Positions 43,099 through 51,754 of a stretch of DNA of 64,000 nucleotides are shown here, in pieces. Origin of the DNA: Sandarakinorhabdus sp. (GTDB lineage: Bacteria; Pseudomonadota; Alphaproteobacteria; Sphingomonadales; Sphingomonadaceae); the NCBI GenBank assembly GCA_020692215.1, contig JAIMKW010000001.1, positions 718,442 to 782,441 of the forward strand, written 5' to 3'. The position numbers and the translations under genes are program-made. A model generated the notes under the pieces. That model searched no databases and was not told the DNA's origin. It was given only the letters and a program-made list of their open reading frames with translations. The first letter of the stretch is position 1; every line of letters starts with the position of its first letter.

Positions 43099-44028
43099 AT
43101 GCGTCGCCTATCCCTGTCCCTCGCCGCCCTGCTTTGTCTCAGCGCCTGCACGGTCGGCACCATGCACCGCACCAGTGCCCCCGCGCCGCAACCGTTCGAT
43201 CTCGCCGGCGTGTTCGATTGCCTGCGCGAAAACCGGCTGGCCCTCGTTTCAGCGCATCGCGGCCAGGCCAACCCCGAGCGCGCCGAAAACGCCCTCTCCA
43301 GCTTTGCCGAGACGCTTCGAAAAGGCCCCATCCTGATCGAGATGGATATCGCCCGCACCGCCGATGGCGCGCTGGTGCTGCTTCACGACAGCACGCTCGA
43401 TCGCACCACAACCGGCAGCGGCCCCGTCGCGCAGAAAAGCTTCGCCCAGCTTCGCCGCCTCCACCTGAAGAACCCGCAAGGCGCCCAACTGGAAGAACGC
43501 ATCCCCAGCCTCGATGAAGCCCTCACCTGGGCAAGGCGCAACGGCGCGATGCTTCAGCTGGATCTGAAACGCGGGGTTCCGCTTGCCGATGTTGTCGCTG
43601 CCGTCCGCCGCGCTGGCGTCGAACATCAGGTCATCATCATCGCCTACAACCGCGCCGACACCGAAGCCGCCATGCGCATCGCTCCCGATATGATGGTGTC
43701 GGGCAGCGGCCGGAACGCCGCTGAAACCACCGCCATCATCGGCAAGGCCAACCCGCGCCTCATTGTCTTCACCGGCCTCACCCAGCCCGATCCGCGCCTC
43801 ATCGCCCGCCTTGATGCCGCCGGTTTGGAGGCTGTCGTTGCTACGCTCGGCAAGCCGGGCGAACGGCTGGACGATCGCTACATGGCCGATGGCAAAGGTG
43901 ATGAATATGCCGATCTCGCCGCCCGTGGAGCGGCCCTCATCGCGTCTGATCGGCCGGTCGATGCCTGGCGCGCCCTGAAAGACGCCGATCGCGACGGAAC
44001 CATCTGCCTGAAGGGAGCAGCAAAATGA
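43099..44028 (+). CDS. Glycerophosphodiester phosphodiesterase lipoprotein
   Basis: 309 residues. Lipobox LCLSAC (Cys at about residue 17) makes it a lipoprotein. The TIM barrel carries SAHRGQANPERAENALSSF (first His-Arg and Glu) and EMDIARTADGALVLLHDSTLDRTT (Glu, Asp, second His), the metal and catalytic residues of GDPD enzymes. It would release glycerol 3-phosphate from phospholipid headgroups in the envelope. The start at 43099 is chosen for the lipoprotein leader. Its stop overlaps the quinone reductase ATG (ATGA). Confidence 0.9.
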   Translation: MRRLSLSLAALLCLSACTVGTMHRTSAPAPQPFDLAGVFDCLRENRLALVSAHRGQANPERAENALSSFAETLRKGPILIEMDIARTADGALVLLHDSTLDRTTTGSGPVAQKSFAQLRRLHLKNPQGAQLEERIPSLDEALTWARRNGAMLQLDLKRGVPLADVVAAVRRAGVEHQVIIIAYNRADTEAAMRIAPDMMVSGSGRNAAETTAIIGKANPRLIVFTGLTQPDPRLIARLDAAGLEAVVATLGKPGERLDDRYMADGKGDEYADLAARGAALIASDRPVDAWRALKDADRDGTICLKGAAK

Positions 44029-44990
44029 AAGCCATCCGGTTCGAATCCGCAGGCCCGCCCGAAGTGATGCAGCTTGTCGATCTTGATGTCGGCGCGCCCG
44101 GCCCCGGCGAAGCGCGTGTCTGCCACACCGCAATCGGTGTGAACTTCATCGATACCTACCACCGCTCCGGCCTCTATCCCCTGCCGCTGCCCGCAGGGCT
44201 TGGGATGGAAGCCGCGGGCGTCGTCGAGGCCGTCGGCGAAGGTGTCACCCACGTCGCGCCGGGCGACCGCGTCGTCTATTTCAGCGGCACCACCGGCGCA
44301 TATGCCACCCACCGCGTTCTGGAAGCCCGCTGGCTGGTGAAACTGCCCGAAGGCATCGCCGATGAAACCGCTGCCGCGCTGTGGCTGAAGGCCTGCACCG
44401 TTGAATTTCTCGTCGAGCGCTGCGCCCGGGTGCAGGCGGGAAACACTGTGCTCGTGCAGGCGGCGGCCGGCGGCGTCGGCGTGCTGCTCTGCCAGTGGCT
44501 GAAATCATCCGGCGCAACCGTCATCGGCACCGTGGGAGCGCCGGAAAAGGCCACTATCGCCAAACAGGCGGGTTGCGATCATGTGCTGGCCTATGCCGAT
44601 GTGCCCACGAAAGTGCGGGATATCACGGGCGGCACAGGCGTCGATGTCGTGATCGACGGCGTTGGCAAATCCACCTTCATGGCCTCGCTCGACAGCCTTC
44701 GCCGCCGCGGCCTGCACATCAGCTACGGCAACGCATCCGGCCCCATCGGCGCCATAGATTTCGGTATCCTCGCAGCCAAGGGTTCGCTCTTCACCACCCG
44801 GCCGACCCTGTTCGATTACTATGCAACCCCTCAGGATTTCGCAGCCGGCACAAAGGCGGTGTTCGCGAAGATCGCCTCCGGGGTTCTGGTTCCGCACATC
44901 GGCCAGACCTTTGCGCTTGCCGATGCCGTCAAATGCCACAAGGCGCTCGAAGCCCGGCAAACCATGGGCTCCTCGCTGCTCATCCCCTGA
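44025..44990 (+). CDS. Quinone oxidoreductase, zeta-crystallin type
   Basis: 321 residues of the zinc-free MDR family. N-terminal part GVNFIDTYHRSGLYP is the quinone oxidoreductase signature; the Rossmann loop is VQAAAGGVGVLLCQW and NADPH preference is suggested by the following region. It reduces quinones by one electron or zeta-crystallin-type enones. No zinc ligands were seen. Coupled to the GDPD gene by ATGA. It is convergent with the terC gene. Confidence 0.9.
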   Translation: MKAIRFESAGPPEVMQLVDLDVGAPGPGEARVCHTAIGVNFIDTYHRSGLYPLPLPAGLGMEAAGVVEAVGEGVTHVAPGDRVVYFSGTTGAYATHRVLEARWLVKLPEGIADETAAALWLKACTVEFLVERCARVQAGNTVLVQAAAGGVGVLLCQWLKSSGATVIGTVGAPEKATIAKQAGCDHVLAYADVPTKVRDITGGTGVDVVIDGVGKSTFMASLDSLRRRGLHISYGNASGPIGAIDFGILAAKGSLFTTRPTLFDYYATPQDFAAGTKAVFAKIASGVLVPHIGQTFALADAVKCHKALEARQTMGSSLLIP

Positions 44991-45027
44991 AGGCTGCAGC
45001 ATTGCAGACGAAGAGGCCGCGCCCCAG

Positions 45028-45666
45028 CTAGTCCAGGATCGGCATCACCACCGGCACCACCTGCTGGCCGCCTGTCACGATCATGTTGATGGCAACATAC
45101 AGGATCAGCGCCAGCCCGATCCAGCCGATCCACGGATGGCGTTCGATCAGCGTCGCGATATAGTTGGCGGCAATCCCCATCAAGGCGACCGACAGCACAA
45201 GGCCCAGCACCATGATCTCGGTATGGTCCTTCGATGCGCCGGCCACCGCCAGCACATTGTCCAGGCTCATCGAAAGGTCGGCCACCGCCACGGCCCAGGC
45301 CGCGCCCCAGAAGGATTTCGCCCTCGGCGGCGCATCATGCACTTCCGTCCCGTCCTCCAGCACCAGGTGGCGTTTGGGGCGAAGCTCGCGGTACATCTTC
45401 CAGCAGACCCACAGCAGCAGCAGCCCACCGGCAAGCTGCACACCAACCACCGAAAGCAGCTGCACCACCACAAGCGCAAAGGCGATGCGCATCGCAAGCG
45501 CCGCCACCATGCCCAGCGCAATCACGCGCCGCCGGTCGGCCGGGGGAAGCCCGGCTGCAAGCTGCCCGATGATGATGGCATTGTCCGCCGCCAGCACCAG
45601 ATCGATCATGATAACGGTGCCCAACGCCGCCCAGGCGCCGGGTTCACTCATGAATGAAAAGTCCAT
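45028..45666 (-). CDS. TerC family integral membrane protein (YjbE-like)
   Basis: 212 residues with seven hydrophobic helices. The family signature LVLAADNAIIIG and its repeat LSMSLDNVLAVAGAS each place an Asp-Asn pair in a helix, as in TerC proteins that move metal (often manganese) out of the cell. A cytoplasmic loop (RPKRHLVLEDGTEVHD) lies between. AGGGGGCAG-like bases precede the ATG. The gene ends close to the universal stress gene upstream, possibly one transcript. Confidence 0.88.
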   Translation of the reverse strand: MDFSFMSEPGAWAALGTVIMIDLVLAADNAIIIGQLAAGLPPADRRRVIALGMVAALAMRIAFALVVVQLLSVVGVQLAGGLLLLWVCWKMYRELRPKRHLVLEDGTEVHDAPPRAKSFWGAAWAVAVADLSMSLDNVLAVAGASKDHTEIMVLGLVLSVALMGIAANYIATLIERHPWIGWIGLALILYVAINMIVTGGQQVVPVVMPILD

Positions 45667-45707
45667 CTGCCCCCGCTACTCGCTTGCAAGCGTTGCACCA
45701 AGGGCCA

Positions 45708-46562
45708 TCACGCCTTTTTGTTCGCCTGTATCACCATCGGCACCACCAGAACGTCGCAGGGTGGATTGTCCACCAGGTCGCTTGCAACGCTTCCCAGCAG
45801 CAATCTGGCAATCCCGGTGCGTCCGTGCGTTCCAACAACGGCCAGTGTCGCTCCGGTTTCCTTCACGATGGCGCGCAGGATCTCCGTGGCATTGCCCTCG
45901 CGCAGATGGGTCTGGATGGAACCGACAGGGACGCCCCCGGCAATCGCCCGTTCGCGCTGCGTTGCCATTTCCTCGGCGATGAACTCGTCGAACTCCAGCC
46001 GTTCGGCATAGGCAAAATCCTGGGAATAGCTCTTGTCCAGCATCCACGATGCAAAGGGCACTTGATAGGCATGGATAAGGTGCAGCATCGCACGCGGCGC
46101 AAACCGTGCTGCCGCCCGGATGGCCGTCCGGGAAAAGACGGAAAAGTCCACGCCGACAACGGCGGTTCCATGGCTTCCCTCGACTGGGGCTTCAGCAAGC
46201 AGCACCGGGCAGCCCAGTTGCTGAAGTGTTTCGCCGGCCAATGTGTGGGTAAAGGCGCCGGGCTTTCGCCTGTCTGGATGATGCGATCCCATCACCACCA
46301 GGTCAGCGCCCCAGCTCCGGGCAAGCCCTGCCACTTCGGCCTTCGGGTCGCCGGCCACAGCCACCATGCTGGCATCCACTCCAGACCAGGCCCGGTTGCG
46401 CTCCAGTTCCACAGCCAGTTGCGTGCGGGCAACCTCCAGCCCGTCGTCATCGCCCACATGCAGGATCTTCAGCTCGGCATGGGTATCCGCCGCCATCTGG
46501 AAGGCACGCGCAAGCGCACGGCTGGAATGGGCCGAAAGATCAGTGGCTGTCAATATACGCAT
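45708..46562 (-). CDS. Tandem-domain universal stress protein
   Basis: 284 residues with two Usp domains (about 1-140 and 145-280). The second keeps the ATP-binding loop GTHGRTGIARLLLGSVA (G-x2-G-x9-G-S); the first has a degenerate loop around GSHHPDRRKPG. GGAGAG stands 5 bases before ATG 46562. Such proteins respond to stress or respiration state; there is no sensor nearby to say which. Confidence 0.9.
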   Translation of the reverse strand: MRILTATDLSAHSSRALARAFQMAADTHAELKILHVGDDDGLEVARTQLAVELERNRAWSGVDASMVAVAGDPKAEVAGLARSWGADLVVMGSHHPDRRKPGAFTHTLAGETLQQLGCPVLLAEAPVEGSHGTAVVGVDFSVFSRTAIRAAARFAPRAMLHLIHAYQVPFASWMLDKSYSQDFAYAERLEFDEFIAEEMATQRERAIAGGVPVGSIQTHLREGNATEILRAIVKETGATLAVVGTHGRTGIARLLLGSVASDLVDNPPCDVLVVPMVIQANKKA

Positions 46563-46662
46563 GGGACTCTCCAATATGTCTGCGCCCGCATGCCACTTCG
46601 GCCAGGGAATTCCCAGCATGAACCGGTGGCCCGGCGCAATTGCCCGCCTGATGCGAGGATGT

Positions 46663-46749
46663 TGGTGCGGACGGCGGGAATCGAACCCGCACTCCCCAAG
46701 GGGAAACAGATTTTAAGTCTGGTGCGTCTACCAGTTTCGCCACGCCCGC
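46663..46749 (-). tRNA. tRNA-Leu (anticodon TAA)
   Basis: On the minus strand the 5' acceptor GCGGGCG (46749-46743) pairs with CGTCCGC near the 3' end with one G-U. A D-arm (TGGCGAAACTGGTAGACGC), anticodon stem around CTTAAAA with anticodon TAA, a long variable arm (class II) and the T-loop GGTTCGATTCC are present. A73 and a genomically encoded CCA follow (46666-46663). The long variable arm fits leucine. Confidence 0.95.
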
Positions 46750-46792
46750 ACGGGCCCTTGGATCCACGCTTTCGACGCACCGCTATCGCCGG

Positions 46793-46981
46793 TCAACTCC
46801 AACCTGCTGGATCAGGGCCTGCGCCTGGGGCTGTCTGCGACCCCGCGGGCCGACGCTCGAGCCTGTTGGCCATATGGGCGTGGACCGCTGGCCGAAACAG
46901 CAGGTTCAGCGCATTTACAAGCAACGGGATCAGAAGAAGGGCGAGAAGGCCCGGAAGAAGCCAGCCGGCGATTGCCTGGCC
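46793..46981 (-). other. In-frame membrane-segment ORF directly after the ihfB stop, no start codon
   Basis: Straight after the TGA of ihfB (46984-46982) the same frame stays open for 62 codons. It encodes AIAGWLLPGLLALLLIPLLV, a convincing membrane helix, then a polar Arg/Pro-rich tail, ending at TGA 46795-46793. No ATG or GTG with a ribosome binding site precedes the helix. It may be a degraded small membrane gene that normally follows ihfB, or be reached by readthrough or a rare start. Nothing else was seen between the tRNA and ihfB. Confidence 0.35.
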
Positions 46982-47263
46982 TCAGCCCATGTTCAGCCGC
47001 TCGCGCAGTTCCTTGCCCGGCTTGAAGTGCGGCACGCGCTTGGAATCCACGCTGACCGATTCGCCGGTTCGCGGGTTGCGCCCGGTGCGGGCGTCACGAC
47101 CTCGCGTGGAAAAGGCACCAAAGCCACGAAGCTCGACCCGGCCACCTTCGGCCAGCCGGTCCGAGATGGAATCGAGAATCGTTGCCACCACGCGTTCGGC
47201 TTCCCTTTGGCCAAGGTGCGGGTTGGCGTCTGCAATCTTCTGCACAAGTTCGGATCTGATCAT
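46982..47263 (-). CDS. ihfB: Integration host factor beta subunit
   Basis: 93 residues of the HU/IHF fold. The beta-arm region [28 protein letters not shown] contains the Pro that kinks DNA, and the tail [16 protein letters not shown] is IHF-beta specific. With IHF-alpha it bends DNA at sigma-54 promoters, replication origins and recombination sites. GGGGACC bases precede the ATG. A promoter is visible at 47284-47313. It lies just past the rpsA terminator, as in the conserved rpsA-ihfB order. Confidence 0.94.
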   Translation of the reverse strand: MIRSELVQKIADANPHLGQREAERVVATILDSISDRLAEGGRVELRGFGAFSTRGRDARTGRNPRTGESVSVDSKRVPHFKPGKELRERLNMG

Positions 47264-47283
47264 TTTCGGTCCCCTGTCCCGAC

Positions 47284-47313
47284 AGTATGGGCGGTGTCCT
47301 GTGCTCCGGTCAA
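47284..47313 (-). promoter_or_regulatory. Probable sigma-70 promoter of ihfB
   Basis: On the minus strand TTGACC (47313-47308), 18-base spacer, CATACT (47289-47284), ending 21 bases before the ihfB ATG. It lies between the rpsA terminator and ihfB, where a promoter is needed. Confidence 0.5.
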
Positions 47314-47331
47314 GCCTTTCAACGCAATGGC

Positions 47332-47361
47332 AAAAGGGGCGGCGCCTTGCAGCACCGCCCC
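47332..47361 (-). terminator. Rho-independent terminator of rpsA
   Basis: On the minus strand GGGGCGG (47361-47355), a 12-base loop, CCGCCCC (47342-47336), then TTTT (47335-47332). It closes the cmk-rpsA transcript and lies about 40 bases beyond the rpsA 3'-end tandem repeat. Confidence 0.85.
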
Positions 47362-47397
47362 CTGTTGCCGGTTAACCCTGAAACAGCCTCTCGGCTC

Positions 47398-47504
47398 TCA
47401 GGAGTCAGCCGTTGTCCTTGGCCCTCAGGCGTCAGCCGTTGTCCTTGGCCCTCAGGCGTCAGCCGTTGTCCTTGGCCCTCAGGCGTCAGCCGTTGTCCTT
47501 GGCC
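47398..47504. repeat. Tandem repeat, four 27-base units, duplicating the rpsA 3' end and stop codon
   Basis: Units start at 47398, 47425, 47452 and 47479. The two middle units are identical; the first has one change and the last ends with one change. The right-most unit contains the last rpsA codons (AKDNG) and TGA at 47488-47486. As 27 is a multiple of three, each extra unit keeps frame and repeats AKDNG-stop-RLR. No spacers, so not CRISPR. Confidence 0.95.
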
Positions 47505-49225
47505 TTGTTCAGTGCCGCCCCGAGGATATCGCCCAGCGATGCGCCCGAATCGGATGAACCATATTGCGCTACAGCCTGCTTCTCTTCCGAGATCTGGCGG
47601 GCCTTGATCGACAGCATCGGCTTCTTGCCCCGCTCGAAGCCGATCACCAGCGCATCGACCTTCTGGCCAACCTGGAAGCGCTCCGGGCGCTGCTCGTCGC
47701 GATCGCGCGACAGGTCGGAGCGCTTGATGAACGCGGTCGCGCCGTCTTCGCCGATCTGCACTTCGATCCCGCCGTCGCGCGTTTCGCGAACGATGCAGGT
47801 GACGACTTCATTCTTCTTCAGGTCGAAGCCACCCGCGGCGTTCGGCGTTGCGCCTTCTTCGGTGGTGGCAGCAGCGCCCTCGGCTGAAACCTGCTTGATG
47901 CCCAGCGAAATCCGCTCACGTTCGACATCCACTTCAAGCACCTGCGCCTTCACCATTTCACCCTTGTGGTGCAGGCCAAGCGCCGCTTCACCCGAAACGC
48001 CCCAGGCAATGTCCGACATGTGAACCATGCCGTCCACTTCGCCCGGCAGGCCGATGAACAGGCCAAACTCGGTTGCGTTCTTCACTTCGCCTTCCACGAT
48101 CGAACCCACCGGGTTCTCTTCGGCGAACACTTCCCATGGGTTGCGCTGCGCCTGCTTCAGGCCAAGCGAGATCCGGCGCTTTTCGCCGTCCACTTCCAGC
48201 ACGATCACTTCCACTTCCTGCGAGGTGGAAACGATCTTGCCCGGGTGAACATTCTTTTTCACCCAGCTCATTTCCGACACATGGACCAGGCCTTCGATGC
48301 CCGGCTCCAGCTCGATGAACGCGCCATATTCGGTGATGTTCGTCACGCGGCCCTTCAGCTTGGCGCCGACAGGATATTTGGCGTCTGCGCCTTCCCACGG
48401 ATCGCTTTCCAGCTGCTTCATGCCCAGCGAGATGCGCTGCGTTTCGCGGTTGATGCGGATGATCTGCACCTTAACCGTGTCGCCGATGTTGATCACCTCA
48501 TTGGGGTGGCCAACGCGCTTGTAGCTCATGTCGGTCACGTGCAGCAGGCCGTCGATCCCGCCCAGATCCACGAAGGCGCCGTAGTCGGTGATGTTCTTCA
48601 CCACGCCGTCGATCACCTGGCCTTCGGCCAGGCTCTGGATCAGGCCGGTGCGGGCTTCGGCGCGCGTCTCTTCCAGGATCGAGCGGCGCGAAACGACGAT
48701 GTTGCCGCGCTTCCGATCCATCTTCAGCAGTTGGAACGGCTGGGCCATGCCCATCAACGGGGTCACGTCGCGCACCGGGCGGATGTCCACCTGGCTGCCG
48801 GGAAGAAAGGCGACAGCGCCGCCGAGGTCGACCGTGAAGCCGCCCTTCACGCGGCCGAAGATCGTGCCTTCCACGCGCTCGCCGGCGTTGAACTGGGTTT
48901 CCAGCTTGTCCCAGGCGGCTTCACGCCGTGCGCGGTCGCGCGACAGCATGGCTTCGCCAAAGGCATTTTCAAGCCGGTCGACATACACTTCCACATCGTC
49001 ACCAACGGCAACCTGCGGCGCCTGTCCCGGCGGAGTGAATTCGCGGATGGATATACGGCCTTCGGACTTCAGGCCCACGTCGATCACCACAAGGTCATTC
49101 TCGATGGCGGTTACCCGCCCGGTTACTACCTTGCCTTCGAAGCTCTGGCTCTCGCCAAGCGAGCGTTCAAGAAGCGCCGCGAAATCGTCGCGGGTGGGGG
49201 TGGTCGTTTCGGCAGTCGAAGCCAT
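47486..49225 (-). CDS. rpsA: 30S ribosomal protein S1
   Basis: 579 residues with six S1 (OB-fold) domains. Domains 1-2 bind the ribosome (GKVVTGRVTAIENDLVVIDVG, VDLGGAVAFLPGSQ), and 3-6 bind mRNA (typical repeats GVVKNITDYGAFVDLGGIDGLLHVTDMS and GRVTNITEYGAFIELEPGIEGLVHVSEM). It helps load mRNAs with weak leaders. ATG 49225 is preceded by a 156-base leader after cmk. The 3' end is followed by a tandem repeat that copies its last codons. Confidence 0.97.
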   Translation of the reverse strand: MASTAETTTPTRDDFAALLERSLGESQSFEGKVVTGRVTAIENDLVVIDVGLKSEGRISIREFTPPGQAPQVAVGDDVEVYVDRLENAFGEAMLSRDRARREAAWDKLETQFNAGERVEGTIFGRVKGGFTVDLGGAVAFLPGSQVDIRPVRDVTPLMGMAQPFQLLKMDRKRGNIVVSRRSILEETRAEARTGLIQSLAEGQVIDGVVKNITDYGAFVDLGGIDGLLHVTDMSYKRVGHPNEVINIGDTVKVQIIRINRETQRISLGMKQLESDPWEGADAKYPVGAKLKGRVTNITEYGAFIELEPGIEGLVHVSEMSWVKKNVHPGKIVSTSQEVEVIVLEVDGEKRRISLGLKQAQRNPWEVFAEENPVGSIVEGEVKNATEFGLFIGLPGEVDGMVHMSDIAWGVSGEAALGLHHKGEMVKAQVLEVDVERERISLGIKQVSAEGAAATTEEGATPNAAGGFDLKKNEVVTCIVRETRDGGIEVQIGEDGATAFIKRSDLSRDRDEQRPERFQVGQKVDALVIGFERGKKPMLSIKARQISEEKQAVAQYGSSDSGASLGDILGAALNKAKDNG

Positions 49226-49381
49226 GTAGATCCTATCGATACAGTGCAGGCCTGCCGGTTGTCTCCGGCGGTCTTGCGGGGGGTTGCTGTCGCGAACAGC
49301 CCAAAAGAAAGATCGGCCATAAAGCCAAATGGGCGCGAAGCAGCAGGCCCATGGTTAGGGCCAAGCTGCCGGCGCCCCCTC

Positions 49382-50017
49382 TCAGGAAGTCCGGCCCAAC
49401 CGCGCCGACACCATGTCGATCGCCTGCTGGACGGCCGCGCCTATACTGAAATCGCTGGTATCTAGCAAGTCGGAGTCCGCAGTGCGCACAAGCGGCGCGT
49501 CGGTGCGCGCCATGTCGCGCGCGTCGCGCGCAACGATATCTTTCAGGATCGCCGCCTCATCCGCATCCCGGCCGGCCGCCCGCAGCTCCAGACACCGCCG
49601 CCTTGCCCGCACTTCGGGCCTCGCTGTCACGAACAGCTTGGCGTCGGCATAGGGCGCAATCACCGATCCGATATCCCGTCCGTCCAGCACCGCGCCGCCC
49701 GGTTGGGCCGCAAACCCCTTCTGGAAGGCCAGCAGCGCGCTGCGCACCTCCGGGTGGGCTGACACCCGCGAAGCTGCCGCAGCTGTTGCACTGTCCCGCA
49801 GCGCGGGGTCCTCAAGCAGCGAAAGGTCCAGCGCCGCCGCCAGCCGCCCGACGGCGGCCCCGTCATCCAGATCAGCGCCCGATTTCAGCGCCGCCAGCGC
49901 CACTGTCCGGTACAGGGCGCCAGTGTCCAGATGCGGCAGCCCGAAATGCCGGCCCAGCGCGCGGGCGATCGTGCCCTTGCCCGAAGCGGCCGGGCCATCG
50001 ACAGCAATCACCGGCAT
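49382..50017 (-). CDS. cmk: Cytidylate kinase
   Basis: Phosphorylates CMP and dCMP to the diphosphates. 211 residues with P-loop DGPAASGKGTIARAL, HLDTGALYRTVALAAL and the CMP site GRDIGSVIAP. A lid region TARPEVRARRRCLEL with several Arg follows. It lies between gpx (1-base gap upstream) and rpsA, matching the conserved cmk-rpsA order. Confidence 0.95.
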   Translation of the reverse strand: MPVIAVDGPAASGKGTIARALGRHFGLPHLDTGALYRTVALAALKSGADLDDGAAVGRLAAALDLSLLEDPALRDSATAAAASRVSAHPEVRSALLAFQKGFAAQPGGAVLDGRDIGSVIAPYADAKLFVTARPEVRARRRCLELRAAGRDADEAAILKDIVARDARDMARTDAPLVRTADSDLLDTSDFSIGAAVQQAIDMVSARLGRTS

Positions 50018-50018
50018 G

Positions 50019-50504
50019 TCAGGTCAGCAGTTTTGCGATCTTGGGTGCGATATCCTCGGGCTTCACCGTCGGCGCAAACCGCTCCACCGCCACGCCATCG
50101 CGGTTCACCAGGAATTTGGTGAAGTTCCACTTGATCGCCTTGGATCCCAGAAGGCCCGTCGCCTGTTCCTTGATCTGCGTGAACAGCGGAGCCTCGTCCG
50201 ATCCGTTCACATCCACCTTCGCGAACAGCGGGAAGGTTACAGGATAGGTGGTCGAGCAGAATTTCGCGATCTCTGCCGCATTGCCCGGCTCCTGCTTCCC
50301 GAACTGGTTGCAGGGAAAGCCCAGAACGGCAAAACCGCGATCGTGGAACCGCTGATACAGCGCCTCCAGCCCGGTATATTGCGGCGTGAACCCGCACTTC
50401 GAAGCGACATTCACGACCAGCAGCACCTGGCCCTTCCAGTCAGCCATGCTCACCTCGCGGCCATCCAGTGTCGTCACCCTTTGGTGATAGATATCGTCAG
50501 CCAT
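50019..50504 (-). CDS. Glutathione peroxidase family protein (Cys type)
   Basis: 161 residues of thioredoxin fold. The peroxidatic Cys is in NVASKCGFTPQY, with Gln and Trp partners in FPCNQFGKQEPG and KWNFTKFLV. The Cys instead of selenocysteine, with the second Cys in CNQFGKQE, suggests thioredoxin dependence. ATG 50504 (MADDIYHQ) follows GGAG at 7 bases. It is probably co-transcribed with cmk. Confidence 0.93.
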   Translation of the reverse strand: MADDIYHQRVTTLDGREVSMADWKGQVLLVVNVASKCGFTPQYTGLEALYQRFHDRGFAVLGFPCNQFGKQEPGNAAEIAKFCSTTYPVTFPLFAKVDVNGSDEAPLFTQIKEQATGLLGSKAIKWNFTKFLVNRDGVAVERFAPTVKPEDIAPKIAKLLT

Positions 50505-50624
50505 GCGCGTCTCCGAAACTCCGGGTTTCACAATGGCGAGGGATTGGGGGAAAGGGAAGGGAAAGAAAGGCAGCGAGGCCGTGCAGCAGGAAGCGCCTCG
50601 GCAAAGCCGCGTCGCCAGACCTGT

Positions 50625-50647
50625 CGTTTTCGGGGTTCCCGAAAACG
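50625..50647. repeat. Perfect 10-base hairpin in the gpx-Bax inhibitor gap
   Basis: CGTTTTCGGG (50625-50634), GTT, CCCGAAAACG (50638-50647) form an exact stem. There is no T tract on either strand. It may be a gpx leader structure, or a remnant of a repeat element. The rest of the 264-base gap holds only the terminator at 50714-50745. Confidence 0.5.
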
Positions 50648-50713
50648 CAGGCCGGCCGGGCCTTCGGCGAGTCTCTGGTCAGCGCCCTGCGCTATCCAGA
50701 GCCGCCTTCGGCC

Positions 50714-50745
50714 AAAAAAAGGGCCCGGTGGTTTCCCACCGGGCC
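50714..50745 (-). terminator. Rho-independent terminator of the Bax inhibitor gene
   Basis: GGCCCGGTGG (50722-50731), TTTC, CCACCGGGCC (50736-50745) is a perfect 10-base stem. On the minus strand it is followed by seven Ts (50720-50714), and it lies 24 bases past the stop at 50769. Confidence 0.93.
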
Positions 50746-50768
50746 AGCACTTGTCGCATGACTGGTTG

Positions 50769-51533
50769 CTATTCCCGCTGCCCCAGGAAGTTCAGCAGGA
50801 AGGTGAAGAGGTTGATGAAATCGAGGTAAAGCGTCAGCGCGCCCATGATTGCGGCCTTGCCGGCCATGTCCGTTCCCGCGACATAATCATAGGTGGTCTT
50901 GATCTTCTGCGTGTCGTGCGCGGTCAGCCCGGCAAAGATCAGCACACCCAGGATCGAGATCACAAGCGCCAGCGTGCCCGACTGGAAGAAGAAGTTCAGC
51001 AGCATGGCCACCAGGATGCCCACCAGACCCATCACCAGGAAGGTGCCGAGCTTCGAGAGATCCCGCTTGGTGGTGTAGCCATAGAGACTGAGGCCGGCGA
51101 ACGCCGCTGCGGTTGCAAAGAAGGTGAAGGCGATCGAGCCCCCCGTGTAGCGCAGGAAGATGGTGGACATCGACAAGCCCATCACCACCGTGAACGCCCA
51201 GAAGGTCATCTGCGCTGCGCTTTCCGACATCTTCTGGATGCGGAAGCCAAGCATGAACACAAAGGCCAGCGGCGACAGCATGATCACCCAGCCCAGAATG
51301 TTCGGCCCCATCGCGCCCGTTGCCGGGTTCACGGAATAGAAGGTCTGCCACAGGCCTGAGGCATAGGTGCCCAGCGCCACAAGGCCCGTCAGCAACACGC
51401 CCGACATCATGTAATTGTAAACCGACAGCATATGCGCCCGAAGGCCCATGTCATATTCGGCTGCCGAAGCTCCGGTGCGCCCCATTCCGGTGGCGGCACC
51501 ACGGCCGAACCGCGGATCGACCTGATTGACCAT
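50769..51533 (-). CDS. Bax inhibitor-1/YccA family membrane protein
   Basis: 254 residues with seven helices. A cytoplasmic N-terminus (about 1-30) precedes the first helix. The signature GALTLYLDFINLFTFLL near the C-terminus, with FAGLTAHDTQKIK before it, identifies the family, thought to be a pH-sensitive calcium leak channel (di-aspartyl sensor). A strong terminator follows. Monocistronic. Confidence 0.93.
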   Translation of the reverse strand: MVNQVDPRFGRGAATGMGRTGASAAEYDMGLRAHMLSVYNYMMSGVLLTGLVALGTYASGLWQTFYSVNPATGAMGPNILGWVIMLSPLAFVFMLGFRIQKMSESAAQMTFWAFTVVMGLSMSTIFLRYTGGSIAFTFFATAAAFAGLSLYGYTTKRDLSKLGTFLVMGLVGILVAMLLNFFFQSGTLALVISILGVLIFAGLTAHDTQKIKTTYDYVAGTDMAGKAAIMGALTLYLDFINLFTFLLNFLGQRE

Positions 51534-51754
51534 CCAAAATCTCCATCACGCCGGACCATCCGGCTCACTTGCGAATATCGCCTATGCAACAAAGGGATTC
51601 AAGGTGCCCGCGGCAAAATTTTGCGCGCCTGAAACAAAAGGCCTCATGACAGAGCCCATCCGGAAGAGCGCATCGGGTTCAGTCTATCGGCCAGCGCGGT
51701 CGCGCTTCCGGCGTTCCGCGATGAAAGACAGATCCCTGTCTTTGCAACGCGCAA

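Noticed and set aside
44991..45027. Terminator between the quinone reductase and terC genes
   Set aside because: Only a 5-base stem (CTGCA/TGCAG) without a T tract.
47398..47504. CRISPR array at the tandem repeats of 5.8 kb and 47.4 kb
   Set aside because: Units are contiguous with no unique spacers, and one unit in each is coding.
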